This document shows, one piece after another, positions 25,518 through 31,873 of a stretch of DNA of 64,000 nucleotides. The notes below the pieces were generated by a model, which had not been told where the DNA came from, made no database searches, and worked only from the letters and a program-made list of their open reading frames with translations. Origin of the DNA: CADEDV01 sp964437415. GTDB lineage: Bacteria > Bacteroidota > Bacteroidia > Chitinophagales > Chitinophagaceae. A program made the position numbers and the translations under genes. Location: the NCBI GenBank assembly GCA_964437415.1, contig CAYTGN010000014.1, positions 22,922-86,921 of the forward strand, read 5' to 3'. The first letter of the stretch is position 1; every line of letters begins with the position of its first letter.

Positions 25518-26474
25518 CTAAAATTTCAGCAATACATTTCCTGTTTTCTGCCCGCTGTTTACATACGCAAATGCATCAGCGATCTGTTCCAGCGGGTAGG
25601 TTCTGTCAATAACCGGGTGAAAGGCGTTTTTTGCAAATAGTTCCAGCAAAAGTCCAAGCGAGGATTTGATATCCTCCGGAAGCGGGAATACCATTCTCTT
25701 ATTCCGCCAGCGGGTGAGCAGGGGCAGATAAAGGTTTTCATTGCCTGGTCCAAGTTCTGACGACATATATTTTCCGCCCGGCTTCAGTAACGATTTGCAA
25801 ACACCGAATGAAGATTTGCCCACTGCATCAAGTACGAAATCATATTGCTCACCTCCGGCAGTAAAGTCTTCTGTTTCGTAGTCAATCACTCTTTCCGCTC
25901 CAAGGGATTTTATTCTCTCAACATTTTTTGTGTTGCATACGGCTGTAACAGGAACACCCAGGTATTTCAGTATTTGCAGGGCCGCTGACCCGATGGCACC
26001 GGTTGCACCATAAACCATCACCATATGACCGGCCTTCATCCCTGTCTTCCGGATATAATTCCAGGCATAATGGGCGCCTTCAGGACTGGCAGCGACGGTT
26101 TCAAACGAAATGCCTTCGGGTATTTTGGCCACTCTATCATCCGCTTTCACAGCGAGGTATTCGGCATGTGAGCCAAGGTTGTTATCATTAAAACCAAAAA
26201 CTCTGTCGCCGGGCTGATAGTCAGTTACTTTTTTGCCAACCGCCTCTACAATGCCGGCAAAGTCGGTGCCTGTGCTCAAATGTTTTGGTTTGGGAAAACC
26301 CACAAAGAACCGGAAAATAAAAGGCTTGCCCCTCAGGGCCCCGCAGTCGGTGCGGTTCACCGTGGCTGCATGAACCCTCACCAGAAGTTCACGGTCTTTT
26401 GGAACAGGCATTGGCACTTCCTGCACACTTAGGACATCCGGCCCACCGTATTTTTTTCGGATAGCTGCTTTCAT
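25518..26474 (-). CDS. NAD(P)-dependent quinone-oxidoreductase-like alcohol dehydrogenase
   Basis: A 318-residue medium-chain dehydrogenase/reductase (zeta-crystallin type). The N-terminal domain has GTDFAGIVEAVGKKVTDYQPGDRVFGF; the cofactor site is VYGATGAIGSAALQILK near residue 150. The Cys/His ligands of the structural zinc are missing, as in quinone oxidoreductases. The start at 26474 gives MKAAIRKKYGGPD, matching the family; an ATG eight codons upstream lies inside the promoter. A TTTG-palindrome-TATATTTT arrangement precedes it, so the gene is probably regulated by a repressor encoded elsewhere. Confidence 0.87.
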   Translation of the reverse strand: MKAAIRKKYGGPDVLSVQEVPMPVPKDRELLVRVHAATVNRTDCGALRGKPFIFRFFVGFPKPKHLSTGTDFAGIVEAVGKKVTDYQPGDRVFGFNDNNLGSHAEYLAVKADDRVAKIPEGISFETVAASPEGAHYAWNYIRKTGMKAGHMVMVYGATGAIGSAALQILKYLGVPVTAVCNTKNVERIKSLGAERVIDYETEDFTAGGEQYDFVLDAVGKSSFGVCKSLLKPGGKYMSSELGPGNENLYLPLLTRWRNKRMVFPLPEDIKSSLGLLLELFAKNAFHPVIDRTYPLEQIADAFAYVNSGQKTGNVLLKF

Positions 26475-26482
26475 AACTTGTA

Positions 26483-26511
26483 AAATATAGTTCGACAAGA
26501 TCGAACAAAGA
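26483..26511 (-). promoter_or_regulatory. Promoter of the MDR dehydrogenase with palindromic operator in the spacer
   Basis: Minus strand: CTTTG, then GTTCGA / TCTTG / TCGAAC, then TATATTTT. The inverted repeat GTTCGA-5-TCGAAC (26490-26506) fills the gap between the -33 TTTG and the -7-like TATATTTT. The expected transcript start is close to the ATG at 26474. A TetR-, MarR- or HxlR-type repressor is an inference; no regulator gene is adjacent. Confidence 0.55.
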
Positions 26512-26637
26512 AACGACTGAACAACAAAAAACGAAAGGTTAAATAAGTAAAAACATTTAACGGTATGTTTAAAGAATAGCCGAATTTTATAAACGTCAAT
26601 AGTCTTTTGATATTTCTAAAATAGTAAAAGTGTTATT

Positions 26638-27177
26638 ATGAAGTACTACCTTTTACTGATCGCAGTATTTTTCTTCAACTCTGCAAAATCACAAAGCAAT
26701 GTTGGCATTGACAGCTTTGCTCTTCAGAACAAATACCATGGTGCTAAAGTGCCTGATATGACTTTTATTGATACACTTGGAAATAAGGTCAGGCTTTCTT
26801 CATTCCGGGGCAAAATCATTTATCTTGACTTTTGGTCAACAACTTGTGCTCCTTGTATAAAATTATTTCCAGTTGAAGAACGATTACATAGCAAAATAAG
26901 AAGCATGGGTATTGATACGTCCATTGTATTCATTAAGATATGTGATGATTGTCCTGAAAACCAATGGAAAAAAATTATTCAGGAAAATCAGAGTAGTGCG
27001 GTTAATCTAAAGACAGCAGGAAAGGGGTATAAATTCAGAAGAAAATTCAGAGTAACCGCTTATCCGGTGTATCAGCTAATTAGCAGAAAATTTACTTATA
27101 TAACAGAAAGGGCAATCAAGCCCGATAATCCGACAATTGAAGATTTGCTGCTTCAGGCGACTAATGAACATAAATAG
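26638..27177 (+). CDS. TlpA-like thioredoxin-fold protein, exported
   Basis: A 179-residue protein with a signal peptide (about residues 1-19, ending AKSQ). The mature part is a thioredoxin fold with the redox pair CAPC in YLDFWSTTCAPCIKL near residue 75, a second Cys pair CDDC near residue 105, and a cis-Pro loop (TAYPVY) near 140. TlpA/ResA-type proteins reduce disulfides in periplasmic targets such as apocytochromes. The DNA is AT-rich compared with neighbours, which may point to recent acquisition. It stands alone before the small gene upstream of infA. Confidence 0.82.
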   Translation: MKYYLLLIAVFFFNSAKSQSNVGIDSFALQNKYHGAKVPDMTFIDTLGNKVRLSSFRGKIIYLDFWSTTCAPCIKLFPVEERLHSKIRSMGIDTSIVFIKICDDCPENQWKKIIQENQSSAVNLKTAGKGYKFRRKFRVTAYPVYQLISRKFTYITERAIKPDNPTIEDLLLQATNEHK

Positions 27178-27237
27178 CACCAAGGCTTGGTTTGTTGAAA
27201 AATTCTGTTTGAAAAGTGAGAAAACTCATTTCCACGT

Positions 27238-27266
27238 TGTCTTAATCTTTTTTATATTCGGATAAC
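27238..27266 (+). promoter_or_regulatory. Promoter of the 27281 gene
   Basis: TTG at 27237-27239 and TATATTCG about 18 bases downstream fit a Bacteroidota -33/-7 pair with one mismatch in the -7 box. It lies about 20 bases before the ATG. Confidence 0.4.
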
Positions 27267-27280
27267 TAAAACGATTTGCC

Positions 27281-27688
27281 ATGCTGAAAATTAATCAACT
27301 CAAATCCGGCGACCTCATCACGGTGGATGATGAAGGTGTTAAAAGGGAAGGGAGAGTGGTAAAGATCAATCACGAAGAAGGGAAGGCCCTTGTTGACAAC
27401 GGGATCCAGGAATTCTGGTATGATCCCGAAGAAATGGATTCCATCCCTCTTGACGAAAATCAACTGATGCGGCTGGGCTTCAGCAGGGAAGAGACCGATG
27501 GAGGCGGGGTGAAGTACAAAAAAGACTCTTTTCGCCTGGTGACACCCCAAAAAGGCGATTTTCGCAATATCGAGATGTGGTGGCGTGAGGATAAACGTCA
27601 TTTCGGCTTTCCGCTGGGGGTGCATGAGTTGCAAAACCTATACTATTCCATGACCAAAATGCATCTCGAAAAGGCTGAAACCCACTAA
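27281..27688 (+). CDS. Conserved small Bacteroidota protein with LQNLYYSMT motif
   Basis: A 135-residue cytoplasmic protein. The first 50 residues (SGDLITVDDEGVKREGRVVKI) resemble a small barrel domain with repeated Gly/Lys turns. The rest has IPLDENQLMRLGF followed by FGFPLGVHELQNLYYSMTKM. From memory, a related arrangement (IPLTEEWL ... VHQLQNLYFALTG) is common in uncharacterised Bacteroidota proteins, often near mobile elements. Function unknown. The gene has its own promoter and terminator and lies just before infA. Confidence 0.7.
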   Translation: MLKINQLKSGDLITVDDEGVKREGRVVKINHEEGKALVDNGIQEFWYDPEEMDSIPLDENQLMRLGFSREETDGGGVKYKKDSFRLVTPQKGDFRNIEMWWREDKRHFGFPLGVHELQNLYYSMTKMHLEKAETH

Positions 27689-27731
27689 TAAAGCCAGATT
27701 TCTGAGAATCAACCCCTTTTTTCCACATACA

Positions 27732-27760
27732 CCCCGAAAAAGATTCGGGGTTTTTTCTTT
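27732..27760 (+). terminator. Intrinsic terminator before infA
   Basis: CCCCGAA (27732-27738) and TTCGGGG (27744-27750) form a stem with an AAAGA loop, followed by TTTTTTCTTTTTT. It separates the 27281 gene from the infA operon. Confidence 0.8.
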
Positions 27761-27777
27761 TTTCGGGTGCATCCGCC

Positions 27778-27785
27778 TATCTTTG
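27778..27785 (+). promoter_or_regulatory. -7 promoter box of the infA-rplQ operon
   Basis: TATCTTTG matches the Bacteroidota -7 consensus exactly, 16 bases before the infA ATG. The preceding T-rich terminator tail may supply the -33 region. With the terminator just upstream it marks a separate transcription start for the alpha operon. Confidence 0.55.
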
Positions 27786-27801
27786 CAGCCCTAAAAATTG
27801 T

Positions 27802-28020
27802 ATGTCGAAACAACCCCTTATTAAACAGGATGGTGTGATTGTAGAAGCCCTGTCCAACGCCATGTTCAGGGTGAAGCTGGAAAATGGCCATGAAATACTG
27901 GCTACCATCTCTGGAAAAATGAGGATGCACTATATCCGCATCCTGCCGGGTGATAAAGTGGGGGTGGAGTTGTCGCCATACGATCTAACAAGGGGAAGAA
28001 TAAACTTTAGGTATAAATAA
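27802..28020 (+). CDS. infA: Translation initiation factor IF-1
   Basis: A 72-residue OB-fold protein that binds the ribosomal A site during initiation. The sequence is typical: VIVEALSNAMFRVKLENGHEI, ISGKMRMHYIRILPGDKV and SPYDLTRGRINFRYK at the end. It opens the operon with its own -7 box and a terminator upstream. In many Bacteroidota infA follows secY and map, but here the upstream genes are unrelated. Confidence 0.97.
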   Translation: MSKQPLIKQDGVIVEALSNAMFRVKLENGHEILATISGKMRMHYIRILPGDKVGVELSPYDLTRGRINFRYK

Positions 28021-28022
28021 TT

Positions 28023-28054
28023 CAGCTCTTAGCCTTTGGCTTTTAGCTGTTAGC
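28023..28054. repeat. Self-similar repeat in the infA-rpmJ spacer
   Basis: CAGCTCTTAGC, CTTTGGC and TTTTAGCTGTTAGC repeat the word TTAGC with variation. It begins two bases after the infA stop. Confidence 0.5.
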
Positions 28055-28067
28055 AAAACGAAACGAC

Positions 28068-28184
28068 ATGAAAGTTAGAGCATCCATTAAAAAGCGTAGC
28101 GTTGACTGCAAGATTGTACGTCGCAAGGGCAAGTTATATGTGATCAACAAAAAAAATCCCCGCTTCAAGCAGCGTCAGGGATAA
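28068..28184 (+). CDS. rpmJ: 50S ribosomal protein L36
   Basis: A 38-residue protein, too short for standard ORF lists. The reading frame starts MKVRASIKKRSVDCKIVRRK and ends NPRFKQRQG before TAA. Length, high basic content and location between infA and rpsM are exactly as expected for L36. Only Cys14 of the zinc ligands is present, so this is the zinc-free (C-) type. Confidence 0.97.
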   Translation: MKVRASIKKRSVDCKIVRRKGKLYVINKKNPRFKQRQG

Positions 28185-28204
28185 CCCTTCGCCATGCTCA
28201 GGGT
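28184..28204. repeat. Repeat ACCCTTCGCCATGCTCAGGGT in the rpmJ-rpsM spacer
   Basis: ACCCT and AGGGT form a 5-bp stem around a GC-rich loop, beginning at the last base of the rpmJ stop. Similar CCCTTCGCC-GCTCAGGG sequences are, from memory, common intergenic repeats in this phylum. Confidence 0.5.
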
Positions 28205-28241
28205 GACATTAATAAGTATAAACTGAAAATTAAAACAAACT

Positions 28242-28622
28242 ATGGCTCGTATTGCCGGTGTTGACTTACCAAAAAATAAAAGAGGCGAAATAGGTCTTAC
28301 CTATATCTATGGTATCGGCCCTTCTACCGCTAAGTACATTCTTGACAAGCATAGCATTGATCGGAGCAAGAAAGTACATGAGTGGAATGATGATGACCTG
28401 AATGCTATCCGTAACACGATTACGGAAGAATTCAAAGTAGAAGGCCAGTTGCGTTCTGAAGTGCAGATGAGCATCAAGCGTTTGCTGGATATTGCCTGCT
28501 ACCGTGGTCTTCGCCATCGTAAAGGTCTGCCGGTTCGTGGCCAGCGTACTAAAACCAACAGCCGTACAAGAAAAGGTAAAAGGAAGACGGTAGCCGGCAA
28601 AAAGAAAGCGCCTAAGAAGTAA
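28242..28622 (+). CDS. rpsM: 30S ribosomal protein S13
   Basis: A 126-residue protein of the small-subunit head that contacts the P-site tRNA. Typical sequence: MARIAGVDLPKNKRGEIGL, YIYGIGPSTAKYIL, YRGLRHRKGLPVRGQRTKTN and a Lys-rich tail KKKAPKK. Separated from rpsK by an unusually long 175-base spacer with a 38-bp palindrome. Confidence 0.98.
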   Translation: MARIAGVDLPKNKRGEIGLTYIYGIGPSTAKYILDKHSIDRSKKVHEWNDDDLNAIRNTITEEFKVEGQLRSEVQMSIKRLLDIACYRGLRHRKGLPVRGQRTKTNSRTRKGKRKTVAGKKKAPKK

Positions 28623-28630
28623 TAATGAAT

Positions 28631-28668
28631 TGTCAATTGATCCCGATAGCTATCGGGATCAATTGACA
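28631..28668. repeat. Perfect 38-bp palindrome between rpsM and rpsK
   Basis: TGTCAATTGATCCCGATAG at 28631-28649 is followed directly by its exact reverse complement at 28650-28668, with no loop. It starts 8 bases after the rpsM stop. A shorter related word (AAAATCGGGATCATTTT) occurs at about 28754-28770. No T tract follows, so it is unlikely to be a simple terminator. Confidence 0.85.
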
Positions 28669-28797
28669 GTTTGCATTTATACAGACCTGGTAAAATAGAA
28701 TCAGCGCCAGATAGCTTAACAGGTCAGCAGGAGGGTTGATTCAGTTCCGAAAAAATCGGGATCATTTTAAAACAAAGACTACCTACAGAACAAGAAC

Positions 28798-29214
28798 ATG
28801 GCAAAAGCACAACAGCAACAACAGCAGCTCAGCGCCAAAGCGGCTGCCAAAAAAAGAGTGGTAAAAGTGGATGCTTATGGCGATGCCCACATCTCTGCCA
28901 CCTTCAACAACATCATCATCAGCCTTACCAACAAATCCGGCCAGGTCATTTCCTGGAGCAGCGCTGGTAAAATGGGATTCCGTGGTTCAAAAAAGAACAC
29001 TCCCTATGCTGCGCAGATGGCTGCCTCAGACGCCGCCAAAACTGCATTTGATGCAGGTTTGAAAAGAGTGGATGTATATGTGAAAGGACCCGGCGCCGGT
29101 CGTGAAAGCTCTATCAGGGCTTTATCACAGTCTGGTATCGAGGTGGTGATGATCAAAGACGTGACACCGCTGCCGCACAATGGTTGCCGTCCGCCGAAGA
29201 AAAGAAGAGTTTAA
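28798..29214 (+). CDS. rpsK: 30S ribosomal protein S11
   Basis: A 138-residue protein of the small-subunit platform, near the E-site codon. Typical blocks are HISATFNNIIISLTN, GQVISWSSAGKMGFRGSKK and KDVTPLPHNGCRPPKKRRV. The N-terminus is rich in Gln, Ala and Lys. The next spacer (182 bases) contains another inverted repeat and a possible rpsD leader. Confidence 0.98.
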   Translation: MAKAQQQQQQLSAKAAAKKRVVKVDAYGDAHISATFNNIIISLTNKSGQVISWSSAGKMGFRGSKKNTPYAAQMAASDAAKTAFDAGLKRVDVYVKGPGAGRESSIRALSQSGIEVVMIKDVTPLPHNGCRPPKKRRV

Positions 29215-29220
29215 AGAAGT

Positions 29221-29295
29221 CCAAAGTCAATAGTCGTTAGTCATTAGCCAGGAAATCTGACTAAATATTCCGGACTAAAGACCAACGACTAAAAC
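29221..29295. repeat. Inverted self-similar repeat (GTCGTTAG / CTAACGAC words), rpsK-rpsD spacer
   Basis: AAGTCAATAGTCGTTAGTCATTAG on the left is opposed by CTGACTAAA, GGACTAAAG and CCAACGACTAAAAC on the right (read in parts). The spacer can fold into an imperfect stem and starts 6 bases after the rpsK stop. Confidence 0.6.
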
Positions 29296-29323
29296 ATAAG
29301 CCAAGAGCTTCATTTTAAGAAAG

Positions 29324-29366
29324 GGTGCCTGATTGATTTTTTAACGCTTTTACTGATCAAAGCACC
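29324..29366 (+). promoter_or_regulatory. Candidate structured leader before rpsD
   Basis: GGTGC-c-TGAT (29324-29333) can pair with ATCA-aa-GCACC (29356-29366), enclosing a T-rich loop that includes AACGCTTTT, complementary in part to AAAAAAGCGT at 29372-29381. Two competing pairings upstream of the S4 gene could support autoregulation. S4 control of its own operon is known in other bacteria; for this sequence it is an inference. Confidence 0.35.
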
Positions 29367-29396
29367 GTTACAAAAAAGCGTAAATGAATAAAAACT

Positions 29397-30002
29397 ATGG
29401 CAAGGTACAATGGTCCAAAGACCAAGATTTCCCGCATTTTTGGAGAGCCTATATTAGGCAATGGTAAATGGTTGGGTAAAAACAGTAACCCTCCCGGTCA
29501 GCATGGTGAAAAACGTAAGCGTAAAACCCTTGGTGAATACGCCTTACAGCTTCGTGAAAAGCAAAAAGCCAAATACACTTACGGTGTACTGGAAAAACAG
29601 TTCCGCAGAACATTTGAAGAAGCCGCCCGCCGTAAAGGTGTAACCGGCGAAAACCTCATCAAACTGCTGGAAGCCCGCCTGGACAACGCTGTTTTCCGCA
29701 TGGGTATTGCACCGAGCCGTCCTGCTGCCCGCCAGCTCGTCAGCCACAAACACATTGAGGTGAACGGTGATGTAGTGAATATTCCTTCTTTCCAACTGAA
29801 ACCCGGTGACGTTGTTACCATTAAGGAAGGAAGCAAGGAAAGAACTTCGATCACCAGCGCTGTTCGTGGCAAGAACCCCAAGTTCAACTGGCTGGATTGG
29901 AGTGAGACAGAACTCAAAGGTACTTTCATCACTTATCCTGAAAGGGAAAGCGTTCCTGAGAATATCAAGGAACAACTGATAGTGGAGTTGTACAGTAAAT
30001 AA
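29397..30002 (+). CDS. rpsD: 30S ribosomal protein S4
   Basis: A 201-residue primary 16S rRNA-binding protein. The N-terminal part (MARYNGPKTKISRIFGEPI) lacks the four Cys zinc ligands found in some homologues, so it is the zinc-free type. The S4 RNA-binding domain is clear: RLDNAVFRMGIAPSRPAARQLVSHKHIEVNGDVVNIPS. In other bacteria S4 also regulates the alpha operon. Confidence 0.98.
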   Translation: MARYNGPKTKISRIFGEPILGNGKWLGKNSNPPGQHGEKRKRKTLGEYALQLREKQKAKYTYGVLEKQFRRTFEEAARRKGVTGENLIKLLEARLDNAVFRMGIAPSRPAARQLVSHKHIEVNGDVVNIPSFQLKPGDVVTIKEGSKERTSITSAVRGKNPKFNWLDWSETELKGTFITYPERESVPENIKEQLIVELYSK

Positions 30003-30006
30003 GATT

Positions 30007-30060
30007 AATTGAGAAATTGTACAATTGGGAAATTTCCCAATTCAAAAATCTCAAAATTAT
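30007..30060. repeat. AATTGAGAAATT-type repeat with 20-bp palindrome, rpsD-rpoA spacer
   Basis: AATTGGGAAATTTCCCAATT at 30023-30042 is a perfect palindrome. It is preceded by ATTGAGAAATTGTAC and followed by CAAAAATCTCAAAATTAT, near copies and reverse copies of the same word. It begins 5 bases after the rpsD stop. Confidence 0.65.
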
Positions 30061-30096
30061 TTACATCAATCATTTTTAAAACCTAAAGAAAAAAAT

Positions 30097-31098
30097 ATGG
30101 CAATCCTGAATTTCCAAAAACCTGACAAGATCATCCTGCAAAAGGCCACGGATTTTGAAGCCCAGTTTGAGTTTCGTCCGCTGGAACCCGGCTTTGGTGT
30201 AACTATCGGTAATGCCCTGCGCAGGGTGCTGCTGAGCTCATTAGAGGGCTATGCAATCGTGGGTGTGAAAATTGAAGGGGTGGATCATGAATTCGCTACC
30301 ATTAAAGGTATTAGCGAAGATGTGGTGGAAATTTTCCTCAACCTGAAACAGGTTCGTTTCAAAAAGATCGTGGATCATGAAGTCGCCAATGAGAAGATCA
30401 TTTTGTCTATAAAGAACAGAACAGAATTCACTGCCGGTATGATCGGTGAGGGCACTCATTCCTTCCAGGTAATGAACCCAGACCTCCTGATCTGCACACT
30501 GGATTCTTCTGCCCGCATGGATATTGAACTGACCATTGGCAAAGGCCGTGGTTATGTGCCTGCTGAAGAGAACAAACCGAAGGATGCCCCGTTGGGTTAT
30601 ATTCCCATTGATGCTATTTACACACCGATTAAGAATGTAAAATACACCATTGAGAATACCCGTGTGGAACAAAGGACTGACTTTGAGAAACTCATCATGG
30701 AAGTTTCTACTGATGGCACCATCCACCCGGAAGAAGCAGTGAAACAGGCATCCCGCATCCTGATCCAGCACCTGATGATCATTACTGACGAGAACATCAC
30801 ATTCGATAATAAAGAAGAGAAGAAAGAAGACCTGGTGGACGAGCAAACCCTGCAACTGCGCAAGGTGCTGAAGACACCGCTGGAAGACCTGGATCTTTCT
30901 GTTCGTGCCTTCAACTGCCTGAAAGCTGCCAAGATCAACTCTCTGAGTGAACTGGTGCAGTATGAGCAGGAAGACCTGATGAAGTTCCGCAACTTTGGTC
31001 AGAAATCACTGGCTGAAATTGAGCAGGTGCTCACTGAAAGAGGTCTGCACTTTGGAATGGACCTGGTGAAACTGGGAATTGATCTGAGCGAATTCTAA
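30097..31098 (+). CDS. rpoA: DNA-directed RNA polymerase subunit alpha
   Basis: A 333-residue alpha subunit. The N-terminal dimerisation domain includes GFGVTIGNALRRVLLSSLEGYAI (read in parts), residues about 1-235; an acidic linker (NKEEKKEDLVDE) leads to the C-terminal domain with LEDLDLSVRAFNCLKAAKI and KFRNFGQKSLAEIEQVL. ATG at 30097 is chosen because the 24 codons before it come from the intergenic repeat. Located in the standard order between rpsD and rplQ. Confidence 0.98.
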   Translation: MAILNFQKPDKIILQKATDFEAQFEFRPLEPGFGVTIGNALRRVLLSSLEGYAIVGVKIEGVDHEFATIKGISEDVVEIFLNLKQVRFKKIVDHEVANEKIILSIKNRTEFTAGMIGEGTHSFQVMNPDLLICTLDSSARMDIELTIGKGRGYVPAEENKPKDAPLGYIPIDAIYTPIKNVKYTIENTRVEQRTDFEKLIMEVSTDGTIHPEEAVKQASRILIQHLMIITDENITFDNKEEKKEDLVDEQTLQLRKVLKTPLEDLDLSVRAFNCLKAAKINSLSELVQYEQEDLMKFRNFGQKSLAEIEQVLTERGLHFGMDLVKLGIDLSEF

Positions 31099-31105
31099 AA
31101 GAATA

Positions 31106-31165
31106 GCTGCGAGGAGTGAGCTGTGAGCTATGAGTCTCGCAGCTCGCAACTCATAACCTGCAGCT
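31106..31165. repeat. Inverted GCTGCGAG/CTCGCAGC repeat, rpoA-rplQ spacer
   Basis: GCTGCGAG (31106-31113) pairs perfectly with CTCGCAGC (31136-31143). The loop repeats GAGTGAGC / TGTGAGC / TATGAG, and GCAACTCATAA follows as a reverse word. CAGCTTTTTT comes next, so it could cause partial termination between rpoA and rplQ. Confidence 0.6.
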
Positions 31166-31179
31166 TTTTTCATAACGTA

Positions 31180-31206
31180 GGTTGTAATTCCTGACACGGT
31201 ACAACC
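31180..31206 (+). promoter_or_regulatory. Hairpin just upstream of rplQ
   Basis: GGTTGTA (31180-31186) and TACAACC (31200-31206) form a perfect 7-bp stem with a 13-base loop, ending 18 bases before the L17 ATG. It is a candidate leader element controlling L17; no known class is recognised. Confidence 0.35.
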
Positions 31207-31224
31207 GAATAAAACTTAAACGTC

Positions 31225-31713
31225 ATGCGTCACGGAGACAAAATCAAAAATCTGAGTCGGACCAAAGCACACAGAGATGCTTTGCTGAGCAACCTGGCCT
31301 GCCAACTGATCCAGCACAAAAGGATCGTTACCACAGTAGCCAAAGCAAAAGCGCTGCGGGTATATGCGGAGCCGCTGATCACCAAAGGAAAGACAAACAC
31401 CACTCACCAGCGCCGTGTGGTATTCAGCTACCTGCAGGATAAAGAAGCCATCAAGGAATTGTTTGGCGCTGTAGCGGAGAAAGTGGCTGGTCGCCCCGGT
31501 GGTTATACCCGTATCATCAAATTAGGTACCCGTCCCGGCGATAATGCTGAAATGGCAATGATCGAACTGGTTGATTTCAACGAGGTGTATGGTAAGGGCA
31601 CTACCGAAGCTAAAACTTCTGCGAAGAAGACCCGCCGTTCCGGTGGTAAGAAAAAGGCAGAGGCAACCGAAACAACGGAAGCACCTGCAACAGAAGAAAA
31701 AGCTGCTGAATAA
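31225..31713 (+). CDS. rplQ: 50S ribosomal protein L17
   Basis: A 162-residue large-subunit protein. The core (MRHGDKIKNLSRTKAHRDAL ... ITKGK ... YTRIIKLGTRPGDNAEMAMIELVDFN) is typical. A C-terminal tail of about 45 residues rich in Lys, Glu, Thr and Ala (KKTRRSGGKKKAEATETTE) extends it beyond the usual 115-130 residues; such low-complexity tails are seen on several Bacteroidota ribosomal proteins. It ends the operon, followed by a strong terminator. Confidence 0.97.
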   Translation: MRHGDKIKNLSRTKAHRDALLSNLACQLIQHKRIVTTVAKAKALRVYAEPLITKGKTNTTHQRRVVFSYLQDKEAIKELFGAVAEKVAGRPGGYTRIIKLGTRPGDNAEMAMIELVDFNEVYGKGTTEAKTSAKKTRRSGGKKKAEATETTEAPATEEKAAE

Positions 31714-31737
31714 TAGTAAAACATCAGTTTATATGAG

Positions 31738-31766
31738 AGCCCCCGTTGATGCGGGGGCTTTTTTTA
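31738..31766 (+). terminator. Intrinsic terminator of the infA-rplQ operon
   Basis: AGCCCCCG (31738-31745) and CGGGGGCT (31752-31759) form a perfect 8-bp stem with a 6-base loop, followed by seven T residues. Confidence 0.92.
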
Positions 31767-31873
31767 TCATGTATTACTAATGCCATTGAACGACTTATTT
31801 CAGAGAAATGAAGTATTTTCATTTTCATTTCGCTGCTTGCTGTATCATCTTTCCAAAATCATAATAAATCGCA

